DNA from: Diaphorobacter limosus
Lineage (GTDB): Bacteria > Pseudomonadota > Gammaproteobacteria > Burkholderiales > Burkholderiaceae_C
NCBI RefSeq assembly: GCF_033100095.1
Contig: NZ_CP136921.1
Location: 218,501 to 282,500 of the forward strand
Length of the DNA stretch: 64,000 nucleotides
Direction of reading: 5' to 3'
This document shows positions 18,914 through 26,619 of this stretch, piece by piece; the stretch's first letter is position 1; every line of letters starts with the position of its first letter. The notes beneath the pieces were generated by a model that saw only the letters and a list, made by a program, of their open reading frames with translations, did not search any database and had not been told where the DNA came from. Both the position numbers and the translations under genes were made by a program.

Positions 18914-19464
18914 TGAACCGCCGCCACCGCGAGGACGTGCTGGTGCGCCGCAGCGTCACCGTGGAAACCATCCCCACCGGCTACCCCGTGGAGCTGGAAG
19001 CCGGCCAGCTGGCGCAGATCACGCAGGCCCTGGGCTCGTCCTTCACCCTGCTGGTCGAGGGTCAGCTGATGCGCCTGAAAGGGGCGGACGCCGACGCCAT
19101 CGGCAAGCAGCCGCCCGAGACCATCGTCGTGCCGGCCGACCTGCCGCTGGACGAATTGGAGCCGCTGATCTGGGACACGCTGCGCACCTGCTACGACCCC
19201 GAGATCCCGGTCAACATCGTCGATCTGGGCCTGGTCTACCGGCTCGACTTCGAGCCCTCGGACGACGCCGACAAGGTGCGCGTGGTCATCGACATGACGC
19301 TCACCGCCCCCGGCTGCGGCATGGGCGAATCGATCGCCAACGAGGTCTGCGACAAGGTGCTGACCCTGCCGCGCGTGGGCGACATCACCGTGAACCTGGT
19401 GTTCGACCCACCCTGGGAGCGCGCCATGATGAGCGAAGAGGCGCAGCTGGCGCTGGGGCTGTAG
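18910..19464 (+). CDS. sufT: Fe-S cluster assembly protein SufT (DUF59/MIP18 family)
   Basis: 184 residues, ATGATG start overlapping sufU. The DUF59 domain is in the C-terminal half: TLRTCYDPEIPVNIVDLGLVY, then MTLTAPGCGMGESIANEV with the conserved cysteine, then NLVFDPPW. The N-terminal half (SVTVETIPTGYPVEL) is the SufT extension. It is implicated in Fe-S maturation under high demand. It is convergent with the flavoprotein gene, six bases between stops; no terminator is seen. Confidence 0.92.
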   Translation: MMNRRHREDVLVRRSVTVETIPTGYPVELEAGQLAQITQALGSSFTLLVEGQLMRLKGADADAIGKQPPETIVVPADLPLDELEPLIWDTLRTCYDPEIPVNIVDLGLVYRLDFEPSDDADKVRVVIDMTLTAPGCGMGESIANEVCDKVLTLPRVGDITVNLVFDPPWERAMMSEEAQLALGL

Positions 19465-19470
19465 CGCGCG

Positions 19471-20871
19471 TCAGCCCAGCGGCAGCGCCTGCGCGCAGGC
19501 ATGGCCGCTGGCCCAGGCCCATTGGAAGTTGTAGCCGCCCAGCCAGCCGGTCACGTCCACCACCTCGCCGATGAAGTACAGGCCGGGTTGGCTCTTGCAT
19601 TCCATGCTCTGCTGCGACAGGGCGCGCGTGTCCACGCCGCCCAGCGTCACCTCGGCCTTCTTGTAGCCCTCGGTGCCGGTGGGCGTGAGCTGCCAGCGCG
19701 CCAGCCGCTCGGCCAGGCGCGCCAGGGCCTTGTCGGCGGCCTCGTTGATGGGGCGCTGCCAGTCGGCGTCGGTGCTGGCCCAGGCCTCGGCCAGGCGGGT
19801 GGGCACCAGGGTGGCCAGCTCGTTGGCGATGCGTTTTCTGGAGCGCGCCTTGGCCATCCGCAGCGCCTCGCCCAGATTCACACCCGGCGCCAGGTCGATG
19901 GCCAGCGGCTGGCCGTCCCGCCAGTAGCTGGAGATTTGCAGCACCGCCGGCCCCGACAGGCCGCGGTGGGTGAACAGCAGATCCTCGTGAAAGGCCATGC
20001 GCTCTTTCTTGGCCCCGGTACTGATCTCCACCGGCAGCGCCAGGCCGGCCAGCTGCGCATAAGGCGCCCACTCGGCGCCGTCGAAGGTCAGCGGCACCAG
20101 GCCGGGCCGGCGTTCGACCAGGGGCAACTTGAACTGCTGGGCGAGTCGATAGCCCAGGTCGCTGGCGCCTATCTTGGGGATGGACAACCCGCCCGTGGCG
20201 ATGACCAGGCTGCGCGCCAGCACCGGGCCGCGATCGGTATTGATTTGATAGCTGCCAGCGCTTTCTGCATCTGCGATAAAGCCAGATAAAGCTTGGGAGT
20301 TCCCAGGGCGTGGATGCCCCTCACCCCTCCCTCTCCCCAAAGGGGCGAGGGCGATCGGTTGCGCTGGTTTTGCTCCCTCTCCCTCTGGGAGAGGGCGGGG
20401 GTGAGGGTTTGCCGCCTGATTTGCGATAAGTCGCTCGGCCGCCAAAAACACCACGCTCTTTACGCCGCAGGGCTGCCAGCGCTCCACCCGGCCATCGGCG
20501 CATTCGGCCAGCAGCATGGCGATGATGTCCTCGGCCGAGCGGTCGGCAAACAGCTGGCCCTTGTGCTTCTCGTGAAAGGCGATGCCGTGGCGCTGCACCA
20601 GGGCGATGAAGTCCGCAGGCGTGTAGCGTGACAGGGCGGAGCGGCAGAACTGCGGGTTCTGCCCGACAAAATGCTTGTGCGGCGCACGCACATCCAGCTC
20701 GCGGTTGGTGAAGTTGCAGCGCCCGCCGCCCGAGATGCGGATCTTCTCGGCCACCTTGTCCGCATGGTCGATCAGCAGCACCTTCAGGCCGCGCTGGCCT
20801 GCCTGGGCGGCACAAAACAGGCCGGCGGCGCCGGCGCCGATGATGACGGCATCAAAAAACGGAGTGGACAC
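19471..20871 (-). CDS. HI0933/YhiN-family FAD-dependent oxidoreductase, interrupted in frame by repeats
   Basis: 466 residues, compared with about 390-410 for the family. N-terminal FAD motif VIIGAGAAGLFCAAQAG, then the family signature KIRISGGGRCNFTN, IATGGLSIPKIGASDLGY, and the C-terminal GEVVDVTGWLGGYNFQWAWASG. The extra residues (about 160-215) are encoded by a REP-type palindrome (20317-20407) and a dyad repeat (20239-20290) lying side by side. The frame survives both. Whether the insertion disturbs folding is unknown. The physiological substrate of this family is not settled. Confidence 0.9.
   Translation of the reverse strand: MSTPFFDAVIIGAGAAGLFCAAQAGQRGLKVLLIDHADKVAEKIRISGGGRCNFTNRELDVRAPHKHFVGQNPQFCRSALSRYTPADFIALVQRHGIAFHEKHKGQLFADRSAEDIIAMLLAECADGRVERWQPCGVKSVVFLAAERLIANQAANPHPRPLPEGEGAKPAQPIALAPLGRGRGEGHPRPGNSQALSGFIADAESAGSYQINTDRGPVLARSLVIATGGLSIPKIGASDLGYRLAQQFKLPLVERRPGLVPLTFDGAEWAPYAQLAGLALPVEISTGAKKERMAFHEDLLFTHRGLSGPAVLQISSYWRDGQPLAIDLAPGVNLGEALRMAKARSRKRIANELATLVPTRLAEAWASTDADWQRPINEAADKALARLAERLARWQLTPTGTEGYKKAEVTLGGVDTRALSQQSMECKSQPGLYFIGEVVDVTGWLGGYNFQWAWASGHACAQALPLG
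20239..20290. repeat. Comamonadaceae-type dyad repeat within coding sequence
   Basis: TTGATTTGATAGCTGCCAGC then GCTTTCTGCATCTGCGATAAA and GCCAGATAAAGC. It is translated in the flavoprotein gene as part of its extra segment. Confidence 0.65.
20317..20407. repeat. REP-type palindromic repeat within coding sequence
   Basis: CCCCTCACCCCTCCCTCTCC at one end faces GGGAGAGGGCGGGGGTGAGGG at the other. Same family as 17105-17196 in sufS; here it encodes NPHPRPLPEGEG and LAPLGRGRGEG in the flavoprotein. Confidence 0.8.
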
Positions 20872-21062
20872 GGGGCAGCAGTCTGACGGGCAAAGCCGGC
20901 CATTGTCGCCCAGCCGCCGTCTGCGCGGCCGCTATGCCATGCGCGGCGCCTGGCCGCATGGGCGCCACCGGCCGGCAGGGGCCTCAGCCTCTTGCATCGA
21001 CTGGTAGTTGGTACTAACGTTGCCAGCCGCGCAAGTCCAAACAGCTTTTCGAGGAGACCCTC

Positions 21063-23969
21063 ATGCAACAGCTGATCGTCAAAGGCAATGCCGGTGAATT
21101 GGTGGATCGTCTGCGCACCGCGCTGGCGGCAACGCTGGGGGCCCCAGCGGCGGCCACCTTCCCATCGCTGGCGGCGGCGCCGGGCAGCGCCATCGACGAA
21201 GATTTTGACGCCGCCATACGCCGCTGGCAGTCGGGCGTGGGCATCATTGCCGACGGCATCGTCGGGCCGCGCTGCCAGGTGCTGCTGGGCCTGCGCAAGG
21301 CCGTGCCGCTGCAGCTCAACCCGCCCATGGATGTGGGTCTGGTGTGCCGGCTGTTTCCGGCCACCAAGCCGGCCAATATCGCGCGCTACCTGCCTTACGT
21401 GGAGGCGGCGCTGGGCGCCGCGGGCCTAACCGACCGGGCCATGGTGGTGGGCGCGCTGGGCACCATACGCGCCGAGACCGAAGGCTTCGTGCCGATCGCC
21501 GAGCTGCAGTCGCGCTTCAACACCCCACCCGACGGCGCGCCGTTCTCGCTCTACGACCTGCGCAAGAACCTGGGCAACGGCGCCCGTGGCGATGGCGAGC
21601 GCTATCGCGGCCGCGGCTTCGTGCAACTGACCGGCAAGGCCAACTACACCACCTACGGCAAGCGCATCGGCATCGACCTGGTCGCCTTTCCGGACCGGGC
21701 CAATGCGCCCGAGGTGGCGGCCGTGGTGCTGGCGCAGTTTCTGGCCGACAAGGCCGACAAGTTCCGCGCCGCCGTGCTGGCCGGCAACCTGGCTGCCGCG
21801 CGCAAGCTGGTCAATGGCGGCGCGCATGGGCTGGCCAGCTTTACCGACGTGTTCAAGCGCGCCGACGCCTTCTGGCCGCAGACCGCGCCAGTGACCGCCG
21901 GCCGCGCCGGCGCTGCCCGCGCCACCAGGCGCAAACCGGCGCCAGCCGCCGCAGCCGTGGCGCGCGACATGCGCACGCGCAAAGACCCGGCGGACCTGCG
22001 CGACCGGCTGTTCCAGCCCGTCGCCATCACCCTGCCCGACGCCGTGCCCACGCCCGACGACGTAAGCCGCTTCCTGCCCGGCTACACCGGCGCCGGCCTG
22101 ATCCTGAACCAGGGCGGCGAGGGCGCCTGCACCGGCTTCGGCCTGTCCTGCGTCATCAACTACCTGCGCTGGATCAAGGCCAAAAACCCCAAGCGCATGG
22201 AGTCGGTCAGCCCGCGCATGCTCTACACGCTGGCGCGCCAGCATGACGAGTACGACGGCGAGAACTACGACGGCTCGTCCTGCCGCGGCGCCCTCAAGGG
22301 CTGGTTCAACAATGGCGTCTGCCTGGAGAGCGACTGGCCCTACGTGGCCGATCAGTCCGACACCGCGCGCTACGGCTTTGCCGACCGCGCCGCGCAGCAC
22401 ACGGTGGGCGTGTATTACCGCGTGGACACCAAGTCCATCACCGACATGCAGGCGGCCATTCACCAGCACCGGGCGGTGTTTGCATCCGCCTTCACGCACG
22501 ACGGCTGGGACGCCGTGCCCGAGCGCAAAACGGCGCCCAAGAGCCATGACGACCTGCCGCGCATCGCCTTCGACGGCCGGCCGTCGCAGACCCAGGGCCA
22601 TGCCTTTGCGCTGGTGGGCTACAACGCCGACGGCTTCATCGTGCAGAACTCCTGGGGCACGGGCTGGGGCACGGGCGGCTTTGCCGTGCTGACCTATCTG
22701 GATTGGCTGGCCAATGGCATGGATGCCTGGGTGGTCGCGCTGGGCGTGCCGGGCGTCATCTCGGGCCGGCTGGCCGTGGACTACGGTCAGGCGGGCGCAC
22801 TGGCCGGCGCAGACCGATCCAAGTGGTGGGACAAAGGCCTGGCCTACCAGCACAGCGTGGTGCTGGGCAACGACGGGCGCGTGCGCCGCTACCTGACGCA
22901 GGACGCACAGCCGCGCAAGCTGCAGCACCAGTGCACCACGCTGCCCGATGCATGGTTCCGCACCCAGCCCGACGCCAAGAAACGCCTGGTGCTGTACGTG
23001 CATGGCGGCCTCAACAGCGAAGACGGCGCCATAGAGCGCGCCAGCGCCATGGGGCGCTTCTTTGTCGCCAACGGCTGCTACCCGCTGTTCCTGGTCTGGA
23101 AGACCGGGCTCATCGAATCGCTGGGCGACATCCTGAGCGACCGCCTGCAGCGCCAGCCCGCCATGGCCGGCGCTGGCGAATGGCTGAGCGAGAAGACGGA
23201 CAAATTCCTGGAGAAAACCATAGGCCGCCCCTTTGCCAAGCCGATCTGGAGCGAGATGAAAGAAAACGCCGGCCTGGCCTACGAGGCGCGCCATGGCGGA
23301 GACCTGCTGCTCGACGCCCTGCAGGGCCTGAGCGTGATCTGGGAGGATGCGCTGGAGCTGCACCTGGTGGGCCATTCGGCCGGCGCCATCGCCCTCGGTC
23401 ACCTGCTGGCCACGCTCAAGCAGCGCAAGGACGACAAGCGCGACAGCGGCCTGCACGACCGCCTGGCATCGGTGCACCTGTACGCGCCGGCCTGCAGCGT
23501 GGCCTTTGCCAACCAGCGCTATGCGCGCAACCCGCATGTCATGGAGCGGCTGCACCTGGACGTGCTGTCCGACCGCGTAGAGCGCCGCGACACCGTGGGC
23601 AAGATCTATCGCAAATCGCTGCTGTACTTTGTCTCCAACGCGCTGGAGACCGACCTGCGCCTGCCCATCCTGGGGCTCGACCGCATCCATGACGCGAGCT
23701 ACAACGGCTGGGACGGCACCTCCGACACCGGCGAGGCCCTGGCCGGCTGGCGCGCCGCCGCTGCCAAGGTCAAACTGGCGCGGCGCACCACGGTGCTGGA
23801 CGCCGACCGCGTCACCACGGCGCTGGACGCCAGCGGCAAACCCCTGGCCACGACCGACACCGCGCATGGCAGCTTCGACAACGACGTGGAGGTAGTCACG
23901 CGCACCCTGCTGCGCATCCGTGGCGGCGAGCCGCTGCTGATGCCGGTGGATGACCTGCGGGGTTATTGA
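21063..23969 (+). CDS. Giant multi-enzyme protein: peptidoglycan-binding + GH19 lysozyme-like + papain-like protease + alpha/beta hydrolase-like
   Basis: 968 residues, start ATG 21063 with GAGGAG upstream. Residues about 40-80 resemble a PG_binding_1 repeat (FDAAIRRWQSGVGIIADGIVG). Residues about 90-275 resemble phage-type GH19 lysozymes: GTIRAETEGF with Glu138/Glu140, LRKNLGNGARGDGERYRGRG, FVQLTGKANYTTYG. Residues about 340-560 are papain-like (C1): Cys356 in NQGGEGACTGFG, His513 in QGHAFALVGY, Asn529 in VQNSWGTGWGTGGFAVL. Residues about 640-800 look like an alpha/beta hydrolase: LYVHGGLNSEDG and nucleophile Ser772 in LVGHSAGA. No signal peptide or membrane segment is visible. An Ala/Arg/Pro linker (about 280-305) joins the halves. 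A cell-wall-directed effector or toxin is possible; the role is not known. Confidence 0.8.
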   Translation: MQQLIVKGNAGELVDRLRTALAATLGAPAAATFPSLAAAPGSAIDEDFDAAIRRWQSGVGIIADGIVGPRCQVLLGLRKAVPLQLNPPMDVGLVCRLFPATKPANIARYLPYVEAALGAAGLTDRAMVVGALGTIRAETEGFVPIAELQSRFNTPPDGAPFSLYDLRKNLGNGARGDGERYRGRGFVQLTGKANYTTYGKRIGIDLVAFPDRANAPEVAAVVLAQFLADKADKFRAAVLAGNLAAARKLVNGGAHGLASFTDVFKRADAFWPQTAPVTAGRAGAARATRRKPAPAAAAVARDMRTRKDPADLRDRLFQPVAITLPDAVPTPDDVSRFLPGYTGAGLILNQGGEGACTGFGLSCVINYLRWIKAKNPKRMESVSPRMLYTLARQHDEYDGENYDGSSCRGALKGWFNNGVCLESDWPYVADQSDTARYGFADRAAQHTVGVYYRVDTKSITDMQAAIHQHRAVFASAFTHDGWDAVPERKTAPKSHDDLPRIAFDGRPSQTQGHAFALVGYNADGFIVQNSWGTGWGTGGFAVLTYLDWLANGMDAWVVALGVPGVISGRLAVDYGQAGALAGADRSKWWDKGLAYQHSVVLGNDGRVRRYLTQDAQPRKLQHQCTTLPDAWFRTQPDAKKRLVLYVHGGLNSEDGAIERASAMGRFFVANGCYPLFLVWKTGLIESLGDILSDRLQRQPAMAGAGEWLSEKTDKFLEKTIGRPFAKPIWSEMKENAGLAYEARHGGDLLLDALQGLSVIWEDALELHLVGHSAGAIALGHLLATLKQRKDDKRDSGLHDRLASVHLYAPACSVAFANQRYARNPHVMERLHLDVLSDRVERRDTVGKIYRKSLLYFVSNALETDLRLPILGLDRIHDASYNGWDGTSDTGEALAGWRAAAAKVKLARRTTVLDADRVTTALDASGKPLATTDTAHGSFDNDVEVVTRTLLRIRGGEPLLMPVDDLRGY

Positions 23970-23976
23970 TGCGAGC

Positions 23977-24025
23977 GAATTAAGCTGCGCCGCGAAGCAG
24001 CGTCGGCTTGAATGGATGGTTAGGC
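23977..24025 (-). other. attC-like integron recombination site A
   Basis: Read on the minus strand it starts with the core GCCTAAC (24025-24019) and continues TTCAAGCCGACGC, TGCTTCGCGGCGCAGCTTAA, matching the classic attC hairpin layout. The partner GTTRRRY core at the distal end is not preserved. It begins 8 bp after the stop of the 968-codon gene and follows the DUF333 lipoprotein gene. Confidence 0.7.
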
Positions 24026-24034
24026 TGCTGTCGA

Positions 24035-24283
24035 TTATTTCTGTGGATTGTCACGGCGAAACAACTCCCACTCCTCTACGACAGTTCCATCAGGGAGATG
24101 GCACATCCCTTTTTCTCCTGCGGCATCTTTGATAATTTCAAGTTTTCCACCTTTCTTCACGCAATGTTCGGAAGCTGGGTTGGCGATCGCCACAGTGGGG
24201 CCGGCTTCCGTGGAACTGCAACCGCCAAGCAATGCGAGTACGACCATGCTGAACAATAATTCGTGGTTTGAAGAAATCTTCAT
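24035..24283 (-). CDS. DUF333 family small lipoprotein (integron cassette gene)
   Basis: 82 residues from ATG 24283. A lipoprotein signal peptide ends at ALLGGCSS, so the mature protein should be membrane-anchored in the envelope. The rest is one DUF333 domain: NPASEHCVKKGGKLEI then GMCHLPDGTVVEEWELFRRD, with two conserved cysteines. The family has been labelled putative hemolysin without clear evidence. The gene lies between two attC-like sites and is AT-richer than its surroundings, as expected of a cassette. Confidence 0.85.
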   Translation of the reverse strand: MKISSNHELLFSMVVLALLGGCSSTEAGPTVAIANPASEHCVKKGGKLEIIKDAAGEKGMCHLPDGTVVEEWELFRRDNPQK

Positions 24284-24302
24284 GATGCTTCTCTTTTTTA
24301 GC

Positions 24303-24362
24303 AGCTGAAAGGCCAAGCTCAGCGGCGCGTTTCAGCGCGTCCGCTGGAGCGCATTGTTAGGC
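24303..24362 (-). other. attC-like integron recombination site B
   Basis: Minus strand GCCTAAC (24362-24356), then AATGCGCTCCAGCGGACGCGC, TGAAACGCGCCGCTGAGCTTGGCC. AGCGGACGCG and CGCGCCGCT can pair with one extruded base, the attC hallmark. The distal core is degenerate. The preceding acyltransferase gene ends inside this site, so its last residues (MRSSGRAETRR) are attC-encoded. Confidence 0.75.
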
Positions 24363-25198
24363 GTTGTATATGGTCTGCAAACGTATTTAGGGAGGCTTTC
24401 AGCGGTGATGAGAGCCGCCTTTCAATGAAAAAGTGCACGGCATATGCGAATATGAGAGCCGCAACTATAGTGCCCCAAAATAGTATGTGTGCATTGATGG
24501 TTGGATACGCAACGTTGAAAACCATAAAGCCGATATTCTGATGGAGTAGGTAGAGAGGATAAGTGAGTGATCCAACCAGTAGCCAATGTGTACGGCCAAA
24601 TATTCCTGTGCGTCTTAAAGAAACAAGCATCATTACAGCAAAAAAGATAGTTATTATTCCAGCAACAGCATAGGTATTCATGGATGTGCCGTAATGTTTC
24701 TCAAACCCCTGCAGTCCATTTGTGGCCTGAAACATCGCGAGCCACCATGAAATGGTGATGATTATAATTCTTATTAGAGACGGGCCTTTTGACCAGATTA
24801 AGAAATATGTTGCGCCAGCGATGAAATAGGCCGAGTAATCGGTTATAAAAAAGTAGCGTAGTTTGTAAACTGGATGGATTTCAAGGGCAACTGATAGAGT
24901 CAACCAAATAAATATGAATACTTGAGCCTGATGTATTCTTCTAATCACCAATACGATTGCAACCAATGCATAAAAGCGAATTTCTACAAATAATGACCAA
25001 TATGCGCCATCAATCGATGGTACGCCAATAAAGCCGCTCAGCATAGTCATGTTGGCTAAGTATTGGTCAATAGATGCCGAGTAGCGAGGCTCTCCAATGG
25101 CGAGAGTTACCAAAAAAAGTTACGGTACAGCATGCCCAAAAGGCAGGGTAAAGTCGGACAATTCTTGAGATGGCAAAGCTGCGTAAACTTCCTACAAG
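24319..25198 (-). pseudogene. Acyltransferase-3 family protein, C-terminal part (split by IS and frameshifted)
   Basis: The larger part of an integral-membrane O-acyltransferase. SFAISRIVRLYPAFW continues into the membrane helices (SLFVEIRFYALVAIVLVI, VFIFIWLTLSVAL) and the gene ends in attC site B. A run of seven T's at about 25112-25118 breaks the frame: six would join TVTF to LVTLAIGEPRYS. The N-terminal part is at 29130-29337, about 4 kb away. The segment is AT-rich compared with the chromosome. Such enzymes usually modify O-antigen or other surface glycans. Two lesions make it non-functional here. Confidence 0.8.
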
Positions 25199-25421
25199 GG
25201 CTTCCCCACCTTTGCAAGCAATACCTCTCCCTGGGTTGATCGCACAGCGATCAACCCAGGCATGGTTTTCGTCAATTTCAGATCAGCTCCCAGCCTTGTG
25301 CATGCAGCGCGTCGATGCTTCTTGGCAAACGGTGCGGACGGCGTGACTACAAACGGTCATTACGCTGCCTTCTGGTTGGCAGCAAACCCTGATGAAAGAC
25401 GCGCGCCGGGGGCTCCATTCG
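25199..25421. other. Unassigned 220-bp segment between acyltransferase fragment and left IS5
   Basis: No convincing gene. It contains a perfect 14-bp hairpin at 25231-25261. The beginning, CAAGGGCTTCCCCACCTTTGCAAGC, resembles the IS110 left flank GAAAGGGACTTCCCCGTCCCAAGC at 26626, so it may be a remnant of another element. Confidence 0.4.
25231..25261. repeat. Perfect 14-bp stem, 3-base loop hairpin
   Basis: CCTGGGTTGATCGC-ACA-GCGATCAACCCAGG. It lacks a T-run, so a classical terminator is unlikely. It may be the end structure of a mobile element. Confidence 0.75.
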
Positions 25422-25425
25422 TTAG

Positions 25426-26619
25426 GGAAATCCTGCAAAACCTCCCCATTTGTCTGGTAGCTGTCAGCCACCGCTGGCATCCTCAGCATCTATGAAGCAA
25501 ATTAGCCTCGCCTTGAACCTGAGCACGCGCCAGACCCGCAAGCAAGTCTTCCTCGAACAGATGGAGCAGGTCGTGCCCTGGCAAGAGCTGGTGCAACTGA
25601 TCGCCCCGTACTACCCCCAGGGCAGGAACGGGCGCCCGCCCTTTGAGCTGCAGACCATGCTGCGCCTGCACTTCTTGCAGCAGTGGTTCAAGCTGTCGGA
25701 CCTGGGGATGGAGGAAGCCTTGTTTGACACGCCCCTGTACCGGGACTTTGCCCAGCTCGATGCCCACGGGCGGCTGCCTGACGAGAGCACCATCTTGCGC
25801 TTTCGCCACCGACTGGAGCGCCACAAGCTGGCCGAGCAGATGCTGGCCACCGTCAACGACCTGCTGTGCGCCAAAGGCCTGCAGCTCAAGGAAGGCACCA
25901 TCGTGGATGCCACCTTGATTGCCGCGCCGAGCTCAACCAAGAACAAAGACAACGCGCGAGACCCCGAGATGCATTCGAGCAAGAAGGGCAACCAGTGGTA
26001 CTTCGGCATGAAGGCCCATATCGGCGTGGATGCCGACAGCGGCCTGGTGCACACCGTGCGCTGCACCTCGGGCAACGTCGGCGACGTGGTCGAAGGCAAC
26101 AGCCTGCTGCACGGACAGGAGGTGCAGGTCTTTGGCGACGCTGGCTACCAGGGAGCGGACAAACGCGCCGATGCGCCTAACGACGTGCCGTGGCACGTTG
26201 CCATGGGGCCGGCCAAACGCAAGGCATTGGACAAAGAACACAGTGCTGTAGATGCTCTGGTCGATCAGCTCGAGCGCGTGAAGGCGCAAATCCGCGCCAA
26301 GGTGGAACACCCGTTTCGCGTCATCAAGCGCCAGTTTGGCTACACCAAGGTGCGTTATCGAGGCCTGAAGAAAAACACCCTGCAGATCGTGACGTTGTTT
26401 GCGCTCTCGAACCTGTGGATGGCGCGCCATCAGTTGATGCAGCAGCAAGGAGCACGGGGATGAGTGCGCCCGAAAACAGGGCGCGGGCCGCCAAAAGCGG
26501 CAAAAAGCCCTGTTTCAAGGGCAAAAGGCAGGGGAAACTGCCGAAATCAACTCAAGTTTGCACCATCTGAAAAATAGCCCAGGCGTAGCACGCCTGGGAA
26601 TGAGTTGTTCAGGGCATCC
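25426..26619 (+). mobile_element. IS5-family insertion sequence, left copy (1194 bp)
   Basis: Ends are imperfect inverted repeats, GGAAATCCTGCAAAACC and (complement) GGATGCCCTGAACAACTC. An apparently identical 1194-bp copy lies in inverted orientation at 27932-29125, and alignment of the two fixes the boundaries. Flanks are TTAG (left) and CTAA (right). A 3' hairpin CCCAGGCGTAGCACGCCTGGG sits near 26579. Confidence 0.88.
25492..26463 (+). CDS. IS5-family transposase, copy 1
   Basis: 323 residues from ATG 25492 (MKQISLALNLS). DDE transposase with the N-terminal PWQELVQLIAPYYP domain, first Asp in EGTIVDATLIAAPSS, second Asp in VFGDAGYQGADKR, and a C-terminal Glu region VEHPFRVIKRQFGYTKVRYRG. 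Intact and full length, so probably active. The protein is identical to copy 2. Confidence 0.92.
   Translation: MKQISLALNLSTRQTRKQVFLEQMEQVVPWQELVQLIAPYYPQGRNGRPPFELQTMLRLHFLQQWFKLSDLGMEEALFDTPLYRDFAQLDAHGRLPDESTILRFRHRLERHKLAEQMLATVNDLLCAKGLQLKEGTIVDATLIAAPSSTKNKDNARDPEMHSSKKGNQWYFGMKAHIGVDADSGLVHTVRCTSGNVGDVVEGNSLLHGQEVQVFGDAGYQGADKRADAPNDVPWHVAMGPAKRKALDKEHSAVDALVDQLERVKAQIRAKVEHPFRVIKRQFGYTKVRYRGLKKNTLQIVTLFALSNLWMARHQLMQQQGARG

Noticed and set aside
24008..24259. 83-codon plus-strand open frame opposite the DUF333 lipoprotein
   Set aside because: No ribosome site or family match; the minus-strand gene has a lipobox and a conserved domain.
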